Source: Kordiimonadaceae bacterium
GTDB taxonomy: Bacteria; Pseudomonadota; Alphaproteobacteria; Sphingomonadales; Kordiimonadaceae
Assembly: GCA_017640725.1 (NCBI GenBank)
Contig: JAEPQB010000002.1
Location: 1-64,000, forward strand
Direction of reading: 5' to 3'
Length of the DNA stretch: 64,000 nucleotides
Part shown: positions 1 to 8,218 of the stretch, one piece after another
How positions within the stretch are numbered: position 1 is the stretch's first letter
How the letters are laid out: every line of letters begins with the position of its first letter
Position numbers and translations under genes: made by a program
The notes under the pieces: model-generated
The model's input: the letters and a program-made list of their open reading frames with translations, nothing else
Database searches by the model: none
Told to the model about the DNA's origin: nothing

Positions 1-170
1 TCTCGGAAATATAGATGATGATCAACCAGACCACCGTCCACATCTCCCTTCCAATATCACAATGTCAAAGAGCAAAATCTTGTGTTCTTCTCGGTGGCTG
101 ATGCCACATCTTGTTTCCCACAAGAAAACCGTCGGTGCGTCCCGCGCTAGTCGTTGCGCCCCGTCGGTGG
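1..170 (-). other. rRNA operon leader (5' part, runs off window)
   Basis: Transcript leader downstream of the rrn-type promoter, read right to left. It contains a near-perfect boxA and then sequence typical of the alphaproteobacterial pre-16S leader. The 16S gene itself should begin beyond position 1. Small ORFs that can be drawn across this stretch on the plus strand have no family resemblance and run against this leader, so I do not call them genes. Confidence 0.65.
63..74 (-). promoter_or_regulatory. boxA antitermination site
   Basis: The minus strand reads TGCTCTTTGACA, one base from the rrn boxA consensus TGCTCTTTAACA. In rRNA leaders boxA RNA is bound by NusB/NusE to make transcription resistant to Rho. 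Its position, about 100 bases downstream of the promoter, is usual for an rrn leader. Confidence 0.75.
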
Positions 171-176
171 AGGCGG

Positions 177-245
177 GTTATAGGGGGGTCTTTCGCCCCT
201 GTCAAACACCTTTTTCAAAAAAAGCTCAAAAAAAGCGACAGGCAA
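177..245 (-). promoter_or_regulatory. rRNA operon promoter with UP-like element
   Basis: Read on the minus strand there is a perfect -35 TTGACA (200-205), a 17-base spacer and a -10 TATAAC (177-182). It is preceded by an A/T-tract-rich stretch (about 206-245) resembling an UP element. A promoter this close to consensus, followed by a GC-rich discriminator and then a boxA (63-74), is the arrangement of bacterial rrn promoters. It fires leftward, out of the window. That it drives a 16S-23S-5S operon is inference from the leader, because no rRNA sequence is inside the window. Confidence 0.8.
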
Positions 246-322
246 GCCACAAGCGTTGAAAAGCTTGAGCTTTTCCAAACCGAAAAACCGAAATTCCGCC
301 TTTCAGACGCGATATAGCGGGC

Positions 323-952
323 TTATTTTCTATAAGCGCGGAGAATTTTGATTGGAGGGTCAAGAATCTGTCCGGCAAGATAAGCGTCTTCCGTATTGCC
401 CGACGGCCGGGACTGATGGATGGTCCGCACAACATCCATACCTCTGATGACGCGACCGAAGGCGGCAAAACCCTGTCCGTCGCCGGAAACCGCACGGCCA
501 CCGCCCATATCAAGCGAAGGCTGGTCTCCGATGCAAATGAAGAAGGCGGCACCGCCACCGGTACCAACCTCGCCGCGCGCCAGTGAGATCACGCCGTCCT
601 TGTGCAGAATGCCTGTTTGCCCTGTCGTCTCATGGGAGACGGGCGGAAGTCCCTCAGTGCCAGGCAGAACACCACCCTGAATCACACTGATCTTGGGGTT
701 ACCGTTATCGTTCTCTGGATAGACCGTGCGATAAAACCCAGCCCCATTATAAAGCTCAGCATCCAGATGCGCCAAAAAGCTGCCTGCCGACAGAGGCGCG
801 CGGTCTTTATCGATTTCCAGTTCAATCGAACCCTTGTCGGTTTCGAGTACCACCACAACGGGCTCGGCCAGCACTGCAGTTGCAGCAACAAGCCAAAACC
901 CAAGAAAGCAACACAGTTTTATAACGAGACGCAAAGGACCCTCCCCTATCAT
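323..952 (-). CDS. Secreted cyclophilin-type peptidyl-prolyl isomerase
   Basis: A 209-residue protein with an N-terminal Sec signal (hydrophobic stretch ending in an AVLAEP-like cleavage region near residue 30), followed by one cyclophilin domain. Family features visible are the early 'LETDKGSIELEI' strand, the 'NGAGFYRTV' segment, 'ISLARG' and 'FAAFGRVIRGMDVV'. It should catalyse cis-trans isomerisation of Xaa-Pro bonds in the periplasm. The given start is an ATG six bases after the amidohydrolase stop. An in-frame TTG at 934, directly behind a GGGGAGG Shine-Dalgarno, would shorten the signal peptide by six residues and may be the true start. It lies downstream of the Tat amidohydrolase on the same strand, so the two are probably cotranscribed. 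The family is clear; the client is unknown. Confidence 0.88.
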   Translation of the reverse strand: MIGEGPLRLVIKLCCFLGFWLVAATAVLAEPVVVVLETDKGSIELEIDKDRAPLSAGSFLAHLDAELYNGAGFYRTVYPENDNGNPKISVIQGGVLPGTEGLPPVSHETTGQTGILHKDGVISLARGEVGTGGGAAFFICIGDQPSLDMGGGRAVSGDGQGFAAFGRVIRGMDVVRTIHQSRPSGNTEDAYLAGQILDPPIKILRAYRK

Positions 953-958
953 TATGGG

Positions 959-2431
959 TCAAGCATCTCCTTCTGCTCTGCGGAATGCAAGAAATTCACG
1001 GCGGCTTTTTGGTCCAAAAGTGAGGTAATGCGGATCTGGTTGGTTGGCTGCCTTGGCCAATGCAACTGAATCCCTCGCATTTCTCGCCATTACAGACTTT
1101 TGGTTCAAACCATATGGCTCAACAGCATTTTGACCAAAAACCTTGGCCCTCAGGGTCGGTGTTATTTCGGGATATCCATATTGTTCGCGCAAAGCCTCAG
1201 ATATTTGAAACGTGCGGAAAGCTTGAATTTGATCCTGTGGCGACCCGTACCAGATCGAATCAGTCCCCCAGACGACTCTGTTTTCCCCAACATATTTCAA
1301 GAGCTTGCCCATGCCGTGCGCCGCTGAGGTTGGGTCTTGCATCCACATCCGCCAGGTCGACCCCAAATCTGCATATACATTGCTGTTAGGGGAAACTTCG
1401 TTGTCCAACAGAGATTGAACAAGTGCATCAACACCGTCCTTGCCGGCATCTTCAGCGAATGCTGTTTCCGCTTTGCCCGGCACAAAACCCGAATGGTAAA
1501 CAAGAAAATTCAAATCAGGATATGCCCGCGCAACTCTACCGATGTCATCGGACCGACTATGCTCGTATGATTGTGGGCCAAAAGGTATTCCCTTGTGCAC
1601 TGCAATGTTTTTAATGCCGAGTGCGCGCGCTTTTTCCAGAAAAGGAATACCTGTATCTTCATCATCCAGCCAGAAGCCAACGCCGTTAGGCCCCCACTGC
1701 GTATAAGTCTTCCAGGCTGAAACGTTCCAGCGTTCGGCCAGCTCGTCCATCGACTCCAAGTCCCCATCCTGGTTTGGGTTGACGCGTCCATGCACCAAAA
1801 GCCGGTTTTCAGTTCCGTCTTTGTTTAATAGTTGCTTAGTTACTTCAGCCTCTTCAATTTTGAGAGGCTCCGTGTCTGGTGTTGAAGGCACAAAGGTCAG
1901 CACCATTATGTCGGTATCGCTGTCGACAAAAACGTCTTTGACAAACTGCTCCCCGGACAAGCACTCCAGGTAATCCAAACCTTCCATCTCGGCAGTTTTG
2001 CAGGCTTGAACTTTGGGAAACCCAAAAAACGGCCGCGCACCTTCTGGTACACTGTCGCGCCAAGCCCCGTGCGGGTTGATATAATGCCCATGCACATCAA
2101 ATATGAACTCATCGCCGTTGAGCGCAGATTGAGCTAAATCGGTATTGTACCGGGCTTCATCGGCGACATCGAAGTATCCGCCGGTGTTGCCCGCAGCCGC
2201 GTTCACGGCATTCAAAGACAACAATGTGCTGGCCGCGCCGCAAGCCCCAACCATAAAGGACCGCCGGTCTTGTCCCACTTTGCGTGCCGCGGTATCTGCA
2301 TCTTGAAGCGCCTGCTCATTACCCAGCCGACATCTTTTTGGCAGTGGCAAGGGTTCAAATTCTCCATTTGATGCATTGTCGATTTTAATCGGCAGGCGCG
2401 TGCCGTCCGGATCATGGTGAAATTGCCGCAT
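959..2431 (-). CDS. Tat-signal amidohydrolase-2 family protein
   Basis: A 490-residue protein of the amidohydrolase 2 (COG2159, TIM-barrel metal hydrolase) type. A twin-arginine motif DRRSFM sits at residues 55-60 and is followed by a hydrophobic Ala/Ser/Leu stretch ending in NAAAG, indicating Tat export of a folded, probably metal-loaded enzyme. The metal motif HGHY follows the first barrel strand (FDVHGHY). Later 'VYHSGF' and 'VVWGTDS' match the His and Asp ligand regions of the family. The start ATG at 2431 has a strong GGGGAG ribosome site, which implies a 55-residue hydrophilic segment ahead of the Tat motif; there is no other in-frame ATG before the motif. The substrate cannot be read from sequence. 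Relatives act on decarboxylation or hydrolysis of cyclic and aromatic acids. Confidence 0.8.
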   Translation of the reverse strand: MRQFHHDPDGTRLPIKIDNASNGEFEPLPLPKRCRLGNEQALQDADTAARKVGQDRRSFMVGACGAASTLLSLNAVNAAAGNTGGYFDVADEARYNTDLAQSALNGDEFIFDVHGHYINPHGAWRDSVPEGARPFFGFPKVQACKTAEMEGLDYLECLSGEQFVKDVFVDSDTDIMVLTFVPSTPDTEPLKIEEAEVTKQLLNKDGTENRLLVHGRVNPNQDGDLESMDELAERWNVSAWKTYTQWGPNGVGFWLDDEDTGIPFLEKARALGIKNIAVHKGIPFGPQSYEHSRSDDIGRVARAYPDLNFLVYHSGFVPGKAETAFAEDAGKDGVDALVQSLLDNEVSPNSNVYADLGSTWRMWMQDPTSAAHGMGKLLKYVGENRVVWGTDSIWYGSPQDQIQAFRTFQISEALREQYGYPEITPTLRAKVFGQNAVEPYGLNQKSVMARNARDSVALAKAANQPDPHYLTFGPKSRREFLAFRRAEGDA

Positions 2432-2590
2432 GATGCTCCCCTCTATAGCCCTGTGTGGAAGCCATAGACTAAGTATGTTCGATGCACCTGTCTAATTTGC
2501 TGCGTCGAAACGAGATAGCGGTGCGGCGAACTTCTATACCATTAGTTAGGCGACTATTGACGTCACCAGCCCGCTCAATAGGGTAACGAG

Positions 2591-3532
2591 ATGCCTGATT
2601 GGTTCAACATTGTGGTCATAACTTTCGTGTCAGTTTCGGCAGGTTTTGGCTCAACCGATGCAAAAACAAATAGCGGTGATGAACAATGCATGCCCCTCGA
2701 ATTGGCTCCCGGAGTAATATCCTCGACAGGCGATGAGGTGTTCCGCGGGGTCTATAACCCTGAGCAGACTGAATTTGCTTTTTTCCGGTCAATGCCGGGA
2801 CAGGAAAACTATGGTATTTTCGTTAGTCATAAAAAGGACCTGGACTGGCAAAAGCCAAACAGGGTGACTTTTGGCTCAGTTCATTCTGACTTTTACCCAG
2901 CATTCAGCCCAGATGGGCGGGCAATGGTTTTTTCTTCGTATCGCCCGATCGAGCCAACCAGTACCCGCTCAGCAAATGCCAACTTGTGGCAGTCTTCAAA
3001 GACGCCAAATGGCTGGAGCATGCCCAAATACCTGGCGAACATCAGTACGCCCGACCAATACGATAACAGAGTTCACTTTTTAGATGATGCGACCCTACGG
3101 TTTTCAAGCACATCTGCCGATTGGTCCGAGAGCATGGAATATGTCGCCCAAATTGCTGATGACGGCAGTTTTCACCAACCTAATATAGATGCGGCGCGCA
3201 ATCAGTTTCGAGTTTGGGCGGCGCGTCATAACAACATTCACCTGTGGAACTCCGATTTAACGCCTGATGGCAATTTAGCGGTCATTGAAGTATCTGAAAC
3301 TTCGCAGGACGGACGCCCCGGCCCGGCTGACCTCTGGTTCAGCAAAAAATCCGGAGAAGTCTGGTCAGAACCAAAACCTATACTCCCGAGCGTCAATACA
3401 GAAGGCGAAGACGAGAATTTCCCCACATTTACTTCGGACGGAAAAACGATGACGTTTGTGCGGGGTTTTCGCGCGTTTTATTCAATTGCGGTCAGTTGCG
3501 TTGTAAGCGAGTCCCGCTCGGAAACTGACTAG
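2591..3532 (+). CDS. Exported PD40/TolB-like beta-propeller protein
   Basis: A 313-residue protein with an N-terminal hydrophobic segment (residues 4-20) that may be a signal peptide. Several copies of the PD40 blade motif follow: 'DFYPAFSPDGRAMVFSS', 'LWNSDLTPDGNLAVI' and 'NFPTFTSDGKTMTFV'. These are typical of WD40-like TolB-type propellers. No catalytic domain is seen, so a binding or sensing role outside the cytoplasm is an inference. Its stop codon overlaps by four bases with that of the convergent gene at 3529-4197. Likely product class is clear, role unknown. Confidence 0.7.
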   Translation: MPDWFNIVVITFVSVSAGFGSTDAKTNSGDEQCMPLELAPGVISSTGDEVFRGVYNPEQTEFAFFRSMPGQENYGIFVSHKKDLDWQKPNRVTFGSVHSDFYPAFSPDGRAMVFSSYRPIEPTSTRSANANLWQSSKTPNGWSMPKYLANISTPDQYDNRVHFLDDATLRFSSTSADWSESMEYVAQIADDGSFHQPNIDAARNQFRVWAARHNNIHLWNSDLTPDGNLAVIEVSETSQDGRPGPADLWFSKKSGEVWSEPKPILPSVNTEGEDENFPTFTSDGKTMTFVRGFRAFYSIAVSCVVSESRSETD

Positions 3533-4197
3533 TCCTGCGCGGCTTTTTCCGCATCTTTTATCATAATCTGCAATCGGCCAGACTCGATCAAATCCCGCGA
3601 GGACTGATACATAGCCTCCTGGAATTGTCGGTCAAACAGAAGGGTTCCCGCACTATTGACGCCCACATCATTTGCAAGTTGAAGTTCAGGAATAACTGGT
3701 TTCCATCCGGGAGCTAAAGCTGGGATGAACATCGACAAAATGCCTTGAGTTGCCTGGAGCAATTCTGGTGGCGTGTGTGGTACATAGGGGCGAGGCGGCC
3801 CCGCGTCTTCAAAACTGCGGTAAACTAAATCCTGATCCAATCCAGCAACGGCACGCGCAACTTGCCCCAGGAATAGGCGTGTTTGATAATCTGACATGCC
3901 CATGCCCGTCTCGGATTTGTTGAGACTGCCCAGGACCCAGTCTGCCATGGAAATTACCGCACCATCATCCAGTACGACATAGGCGTCTCTCAGGTCTTCA
4001 ATTGATTTGAGCGCCTTTTCATTCTCAAATCTTGGGTAAACAGGTACAACCAAAGGGGCATTTGATGTTTGAGAGCCAGAATCGCCAGCATTAGCTGATT
4101 CTGTTTGAGCAATTGCCGCAGCTGGCATGAGCACAACCATCATGCATATTGCTAGCAAAGGCATGACAGCGCTTTTCATTGCGGTTAGTTTCAACAT
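3529..4197 (-). CDS. Exported protein of unknown function
   Basis: A 222-residue protein that I do not recognise. The first 30 residues form a clear Sec signal (positively charged start, hydrophobic 'MPLLAICMMVVLMP', then AAAIAQ cleavage region). The mature part is soluble, with no cysteine after the signal peptide and no repeats. It contains a Pro-rich stretch 'GPPRPYVPHTPPE' near the middle. The gene is convergent with the PD40 gene (overlapping stops) and divergent from the DUF2975 gene, with 83 bases between start codons. It could be a periplasmic or outer-membrane-associated factor. Confidence 0.55.
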   Translation of the reverse strand: MLKLTAMKSAVMPLLAICMMVVLMPAAAIAQTESANAGDSGSQTSNAPLVVPVYPRFENEKALKSIEDLRDAYVVLDDGAVISMADWVLGSLNKSETGMGMSDYQTRLFLGQVARAVAGLDQDLVYRSFEDAGPPRPYVPHTPPELLQATQGILSMFIPALAPGWKPVIPELQLANDVGVNSAGTLLFDRQFQEAMYQSSRDLIESGRLQIMIKDAEKAAQD

Positions 4198-4242
4198 AAT
4201 TGCTCAACTCAATTGCTCTGTTAACACGCACCATATGCGCCC

Positions 4243-4271
4243 TTGCAGTTTCTGTAAAACAATAATATTTT
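4243..4271 (+). promoter_or_regulatory. Putative promoter of the DUF2975/XRE pair
   Basis: TTGCAG (4243-4248), a 17-base spacer, then TATTTT (4266-4271). The ATG of the DUF2975 gene lies only nine bases beyond the -10 and has no Shine-Dalgarno sequence, so transcription from here would give an almost leaderless message. This is judged by eye only. Confidence 0.35.
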
Positions 4272-4280
4272 GGCAAAACT

Positions 4281-4814
4281 ATGACCACAATAAATCGCCG
4301 CATTCGGATTTTGAAATCCATTATCTACTTGTCAATTGCCGTTATCTTTTCCGGGCAGGTCCTGTTTTGGTTTTTGCCGGACTATGCGGACTTCATTTCG
4401 ACTAGCCATCCAATAATCGACGCACACGGAGGTTTGGAAGCGCTAACGCCAATGCAGACGATTCTTGGATTTTTGGTCATGTTGATACCAAAAATTGTCC
4501 TCATGTGGGCTTTTGTGCTGCTGCTCAGGCTGTGCAATTCTTTTGCGAGCGGAGACTGGTTCAACAGCCAAACAGAAGCATTTTGTGAGCAGATCGGTCG
4601 TTGGATGATTGCATATGCTGCGTTGGCTGTGGTCCACCGCTCGTTGCTGTCTATTGTTGTGACAATGAACAACCCACCGGGTGAGCGAGAGTTAACCATT
4701 TCTATTTCGACGAACGACCTGATGGCTCTGTTGCCGGCATTATTGGCACTGATCATTGGTCACATGGTTGGTATTGCAAAGCGCCAACGCGAAGAACTAA
4801 ACGAAATCATTTAA
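4281..4814 (+). CDS. DUF2975 membrane protein
   Basis: A 177-residue integral membrane protein with four hydrophobic segments (about residues 12-35, 60-85, 110-130 and 150-168). The pattern and the 'F..G.WFN' segment after the second helix match DUF2975 proteins. The next gene encodes a small XRE-type regulator 12 bases downstream, which is the standard partner of DUF2975 proteins across bacteria. The pair probably acts as a regulatory unit in which the membrane protein modulates, or is regulated by, the DNA-binding partner. No ribosome site is visible before the ATG. Confidence 0.75.
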   Translation: MTTINRRIRILKSIIYLSIAVIFSGQVLFWFLPDYADFISTSHPIIDAHGGLEALTPMQTILGFLVMLIPKIVLMWAFVLLLRLCNSFASGDWFNSQTEAFCEQIGRWMIAYAALAVVHRSLLSIVVTMNNPPGERELTISISTNDLMALLPALLALIIGHMVGIAKRQREELNEII

Positions 4815-4826
4815 GCAGACAAAGAC

Positions 4827-5051
4827 ATGCCGATAATCGTGCGACTAGATGTTTTGCTGGCAAAACGTAAAGTCAAATCTAAAGAACTGGCTGCCGAAAT
4901 AGGCATCACGGAGGCCAATATGAGTCTGCTAAAATCAGGCAAAGTGAAAGGTGTGCGCTTTTCGACACTCACGGCGATTTGTGACTATCTCGATTGCCAA
5001 CCGGGCGACCTTCTAGAATTCGTCCAAGACGAATCAGATACTGGTTCATAG
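4827..5051 (+). CDS. Small XRE/Cro-CI family regulator (YozG-like)
   Basis: A 74-residue protein made almost entirely of one helix-turn-helix domain: 'LDVLLAKRKVKSKELAAEIG' then 'ITEANMSLLKSGKVKGVRFS' and 'AICDYLDCQPGDLLEF'. This is the Cro/C1 fold of the short regulators that accompany DUF2975 proteins. It follows the DUF2975 gene by 12 bases and is surely cotranscribed. It probably binds its own promoter region (4198-4280). Confidence 0.85.
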   Translation: MPIIVRLDVLLAKRKVKSKELAAEIGITEANMSLLKSGKVKGVRFSTLTAICDYLDCQPGDLLEFVQDESDTGS

Positions 5052-5135
5052 ATTTAATAAACATCTTGAAAACCCTGCCTTTTTCCCGTCATATCGCCCT
5101 GTGGGGGTTGTGAATAACAATTAGGCGTCCATTGA

Positions 5136-6131
5136 ATGCCATTCGGATCTGACAGCAAGGAGCAGACCCCAAGCGACAACGCTTTGGAACCAGCTGGTCA
5201 TCGCAAGCTCAAAATTGGCCTCGCGCTCGGCGCCGGAGTGGCGCGTGGTTGGGCTCATATCGGGGTTTTGCGGGGGCTGGCTTGCGCGGGTATCGTTCCT
5301 GATGTGATTGCTGGCACGTCGATTGGTGCTGTTGTCGGCGGTGCTTATGCGAGCAATAATTTAGACGCCTTGGAAGACTGGGCTTTTTCGCTCAAGAACA
5401 GCAGCTTTTTTCGGTTTTTGGACCTTAAACTTTCTGGCTCTGGCCTGTTTGGAAGTGACCGTCTCGAGTCTTTGATGCATGACCGGTTTGGTGACGTAAC
5501 GTTCGAAGACTTATCTATCCCTTTTACTGCCGTTGCATGCGACCTGAAAACAGGGCACGAGGTGTGGTTGGACAGCGGTGCCCTTTCAGATGGGCTGCGG
5601 GCTAGCTTCGCCTTACCAGGCGTGTTTGAACCTCAAAATATTCGAGGACAATGGCTTGTGGACGGTGCCCTGGTTAATCCGGTTCCCGTTTCTGTTTGCC
5701 GTGCAGCCGGGTGCGATATGGTGATCGCGGTAAATTTGGCAGAGGACATATACGGACGTGCCCGTGCGGCCAAAGCAGGCGCTCTGGACACCACCAGTTA
5801 TGGGGTTTTTGACGACCTGGAAACGCTTGCAAACGAGCCGCAAGCCAAAGAGCGGTCTTTTTTCCAAAAACTGTTCAGGCACAAGAAAGATGCCCCCAGC
5901 CTATTCACAAACATGGTTGCCAGCCTGAACATTATGCAAAACCGGCTGTCACGTTCGCGGTTGGCGGGCGATCCGCCAGACGTGACGATCACGCCCCGCT
6001 GCGGGCACATTGGGCTGATGGAGTTTCACCGCTGCCACGAACTGATTGAAGAAGGGAACAGGGCTTTCGACACTGCCCTGCCCCAGCTCAAAGATGCGAT
6101 TGCAATCATCAGACACAGGATCAACACTTAA
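5136..6131 (+). CDS. Patatin-like phospholipase family protein
   Basis: A 331-residue protein of the RssA/patatin type. The oxyanion-hole loop 'GAGVARG' (residues 32-38), the nucleophile elbow GTSIG with Ser62, and the catalytic Asp in 'VDGALVNPVPV' form the expected Ser-Asp dyad. These hydrolases act on acyl esters of membrane lipids, and some serve as regulators; no signal peptide is present, so it is cytoplasmic or membrane-associated. Its stop overlaps the next gene's start by one base (TAATG), so it is translationally coupled to the glycosyltransferase. Confidence 0.9.
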   Translation: MPFGSDSKEQTPSDNALEPAGHRKLKIGLALGAGVARGWAHIGVLRGLACAGIVPDVIAGTSIGAVVGGAYASNNLDALEDWAFSLKNSSFFRFLDLKLSGSGLFGSDRLESLMHDRFGDVTFEDLSIPFTAVACDLKTGHEVWLDSGALSDGLRASFALPGVFEPQNIRGQWLVDGALVNPVPVSVCRAAGCDMVIAVNLAEDIYGRARAAKAGALDTTSYGVFDDLETLANEPQAKERSFFQKLFRHKKDAPSLFTNMVASLNIMQNRLSRSRLAGDPPDVTITPRCGHIGLMEFHRCHELIEEGNRAFDTALPQLKDAIAIIRHRINT

Positions 6132-7300
6132 TGACCACTGAAGGCCAAAAGCTGAAGATCTTGTACCATCATCGTGTAGCAGCCCAGGATGGTCAGAGCG
6201 TGCACATTCGAGAACTGGTTGCTGCCTTTGAGCGACAGGGACACGAGATTGTTTTTGTGGGCCCTTCCATCCGCCCCTCCTCTCTCGGGGAAGAAAATCG
6301 CCTGCTGAAATGGATGCGCAGACTGTTGCCGCGTTTTGTTATGGAACTGATGGAACTCGCCTATGGGTTTCGTGTCTATTTCAAACTGAAAGCCGCCTAC
6401 GAAAAGCACAAACCAGACGTTCTGTATGAGCGCTACAATTTGTTTTTGCCTGCAGGCAGTTGGCTCAAGCAAAAAACAGGCATCCCCTATTTTGTTGAAG
6501 TCAACGCTCCATTGTCTGACGAGCGCGCGGAATACACTGGCCTAACCTTAAAAAAGTTAGCACGCAGATACGAAAAACAGACGTTTGAAAATGCAGACAG
6601 GCTGTTCCCTGTTTCGCAGCAGCTGGCGAACATAATTTGCGACATGGGGGCCACGCCTGACCAGATTACAGTACTGCATAACGGAATTGTACCCAGTGAG
6701 TACACCGGTGCGGACGGCAGTCAATTACGCAGCAACCTTGGCCTGGAAAACAAAGTGGTGCTTGGTTTCGTCGGTTTTATCCGAGAATGGCATCGCCTTG
6801 ACCGGATAATCCATGTTTTGAAACACCACGGCACCAACCCGGACCTTCATTTACTTGTTGTTGGCGACGGCCCCGCGGTTCCCGACTGCCAAGCTTTGGC
6901 AGCGGAACTAGGCGTAGACCACCGCGTTCATTTTGTTGGCTTCCAGGACAGAAACGCAATACCAGAGCATCTTGCTGCGATGGATATTGCGCTGCAGCCC
7001 GCCGTTACCGACTATGCCAGCCCGCTTAAAATATTTGAATATTTGATCGCCGGGCTGGTGACGATTGCGCCAGATCAACCAAACATCCGCGAAATCCTTA
7101 CTCACGAAAAAGATTCGCTCTTGTTTGACGCTGGCAATTTTGAAGAGGCAGAAGCAGCGATTGTTCGTGTGTCAACCGACACTGAACTGCGCAAGCGACT
7201 TGGCGCAGCGAGCAGGCAATTGATCGACGATCGCAAATATACCTGGAACAACAATGCTCTTGTGATTGCTGACTTGGTACAAGCCGGCAAAAAGCGTTAG
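6131..7300 (+). CDS. GT4-family glycosyltransferase
   Basis: A 389-residue GT-B fold protein. The N-terminal half begins 'LKILYHHRVAAQDGQSVHI', typical of the acceptor domain. The C-terminal half has the donor-binding motifs 'LGFVGFIREWHRLD' and 'ADIALQPAVTDYASPLKIFEYLIAG', the latter carrying the EX7E-like region in the form K-I-F-E-Y. It probably transfers a sugar from a nucleotide donor to a cell-surface or storage glycan. It starts on the patatin stop codon. Its stop overlaps that of the convergent CBS gene by four bases. The donor and acceptor cannot be told. Confidence 0.88.
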   Translation: MTTEGQKLKILYHHRVAAQDGQSVHIRELVAAFERQGHEIVFVGPSIRPSSLGEENRLLKWMRRLLPRFVMELMELAYGFRVYFKLKAAYEKHKPDVLYERYNLFLPAGSWLKQKTGIPYFVEVNAPLSDERAEYTGLTLKKLARRYEKQTFENADRLFPVSQQLANIICDMGATPDQITVLHNGIVPSEYTGADGSQLRSNLGLENKVVLGFVGFIREWHRLDRIIHVLKHHGTNPDLHLLVVGDGPAVPDCQALAAELGVDHRVHFVGFQDRNAIPEHLAAMDIALQPAVTDYASPLKIFEYLIAGLVTIAPDQPNIREILTHEKDSLLFDAGNFEEAEAAIVRVSTDTELRKRLGAASRQLIDDRKYTWNNNALVIADLVQAGKKR

Positions 7301-7725
7301 GCGCTTGAAATGTAAGCCTTGAGGGCCTCTGCTTCCTGTTCGGTTTCCTGAATACGTTCTTTCACAACGTCACCAATTGAAATCATACCTTTGACCTCTC
7401 CGTCCGCCAACACAGGCACATGTCGAATTCGTCTCTCGGTCATCATTTGCATGATCTGTTGCACGCTGTCATCCATACCGCATGTTACGACTGATTTGGT
7501 CATCAATGTTGCGACCCCATCTGCCAACACTTCACCCCCACGAATGGCCAGCCCTCGCACAACGTCGCGCTCAGAAATAATTCCGCAGAGTTTTTTGCCA
7601 CGCATAATGGGAATTGCACCAATCCGTCGTTCCCCCAAAAGTTTCGCCACCTCCAGAACACTGCAAGTGTCTTCCAGCGCAATAATCTCGCTACCTTTGG
7701 ATTCCAGAATTTTTCCGACGTTCAT
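7297..7725 (-). CDS. CBS-domain pair protein
   Basis: A 142-residue protein made of two CBS domains (about residues 8-62 and 72-128): 'AKLLGERRIGAIPIM..KKLCGIISERDVVRGL' and 'MMTERRIRHVPVLADGEVKGMISIGDVVK'. Stand-alone CBS pairs bind adenosine nucleotides and act as energy sensors. This one resembles the widespread alphaproteobacterial inosine-monophosphate-dehydrogenase-like CBS proteins without an enzyme domain. Partner unknown. Confidence 0.9.
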   Translation of the reverse strand: MNVGKILESKGSEIIALEDTCSVLEVAKLLGERRIGAIPIMRGKKLCGIISERDVVRGLAIRGGEVLADGVATLMTKSVVTCGMDDSVQQIMQMMTERRIRHVPVLADGEVKGMISIGDVVKERIQETEQEAEALKAYISSA

Positions 7726-7792
7726 GATCGCATTCCCCTATTTTTCAAGGTCCAGCCATCGTCCGACCGGACCAGCTTAACAGCAACAATAG

Positions 7793-7842
7793 TATGCACT
7801 TTTTGTTGGTTGGGTGCAAAAGTTATGCACTTTGGGTATAGT
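7793..7842 (+). promoter_or_regulatory. Direct repeats and putative -10 upstream of 7935 gene
   Basis: The decamer TATGCACTTT occurs at 7793-7802 and again at 7824-7833, 31 bases apart, about three helical turns. The related inverted word GTGCAAAAG lies between them. A TATAGT (7837-7842) follows the second copy. This looks like a promoter overlapped by a regulator's paired half-sites. The regulator is unknown. Confidence 0.3.
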
Positions 7843-7934
7843 GGGTGTGTTGCGCCATCCCGTCGCACCCCATTGGAATTCAATCCTGTCTTCCTTATCT
7901 GCAGATCCGCAAAAGCTAGGGAAAGGTTAAACCG

Positions 7935-8192
7935 ATGAAAGTATTTTTTGCGATTTTATTGTCCGTCTTAACGATTGGGGCAGTGGCCTATTGGGGCGCA
8001 TCCGTTATGGCCGCCACACAGGGCTTTGAGCTATCGACTCATGGCAAAATTGCTTTGTCACTCGGCGTGATATTTACGTTTGGAGTTGGTGCAGGTTTGA
8101 TGGCACTTTTGTTTTATTCGAACAAGGGCGGGCATGATGAAACCGTTTACCATTTGACGGACGATCAAGACAACGGTACGCCTAGCGCCTGA
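7935..8192 (+). CDS. Small two-helix membrane protein
   Basis: An 85-residue protein with two transmembrane segments (about residues 4-26 and 42-63) and an acidic C-terminal tail after 'YSNKGG'. It has a good ribosome site (GGAAAGG). It lies 26 bases upstream of the MscS-like channel gene on the same strand and is likely in its operon, so an accessory role to the channel is possible. I do not recognise the family. Confidence 0.6.
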   Translation: MKVFFAILLSVLTIGAVAYWGASVMAATQGFELSTHGKIALSLGVIFTFGVGAGLMALLFYSNKGGHDETVYHLTDDQDNGTPSA

Positions 8193-8218
8193 ACATTCAG
8201 GCTTAGGAGTATCTGCTT

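Noticed and set aside
62-317. Plus-strand ORFs of 65-68 residues across the left edge
   Set aside because: They run antisense to the rRNA leader and promoter, have no ribosome site and no resemblance to a family.
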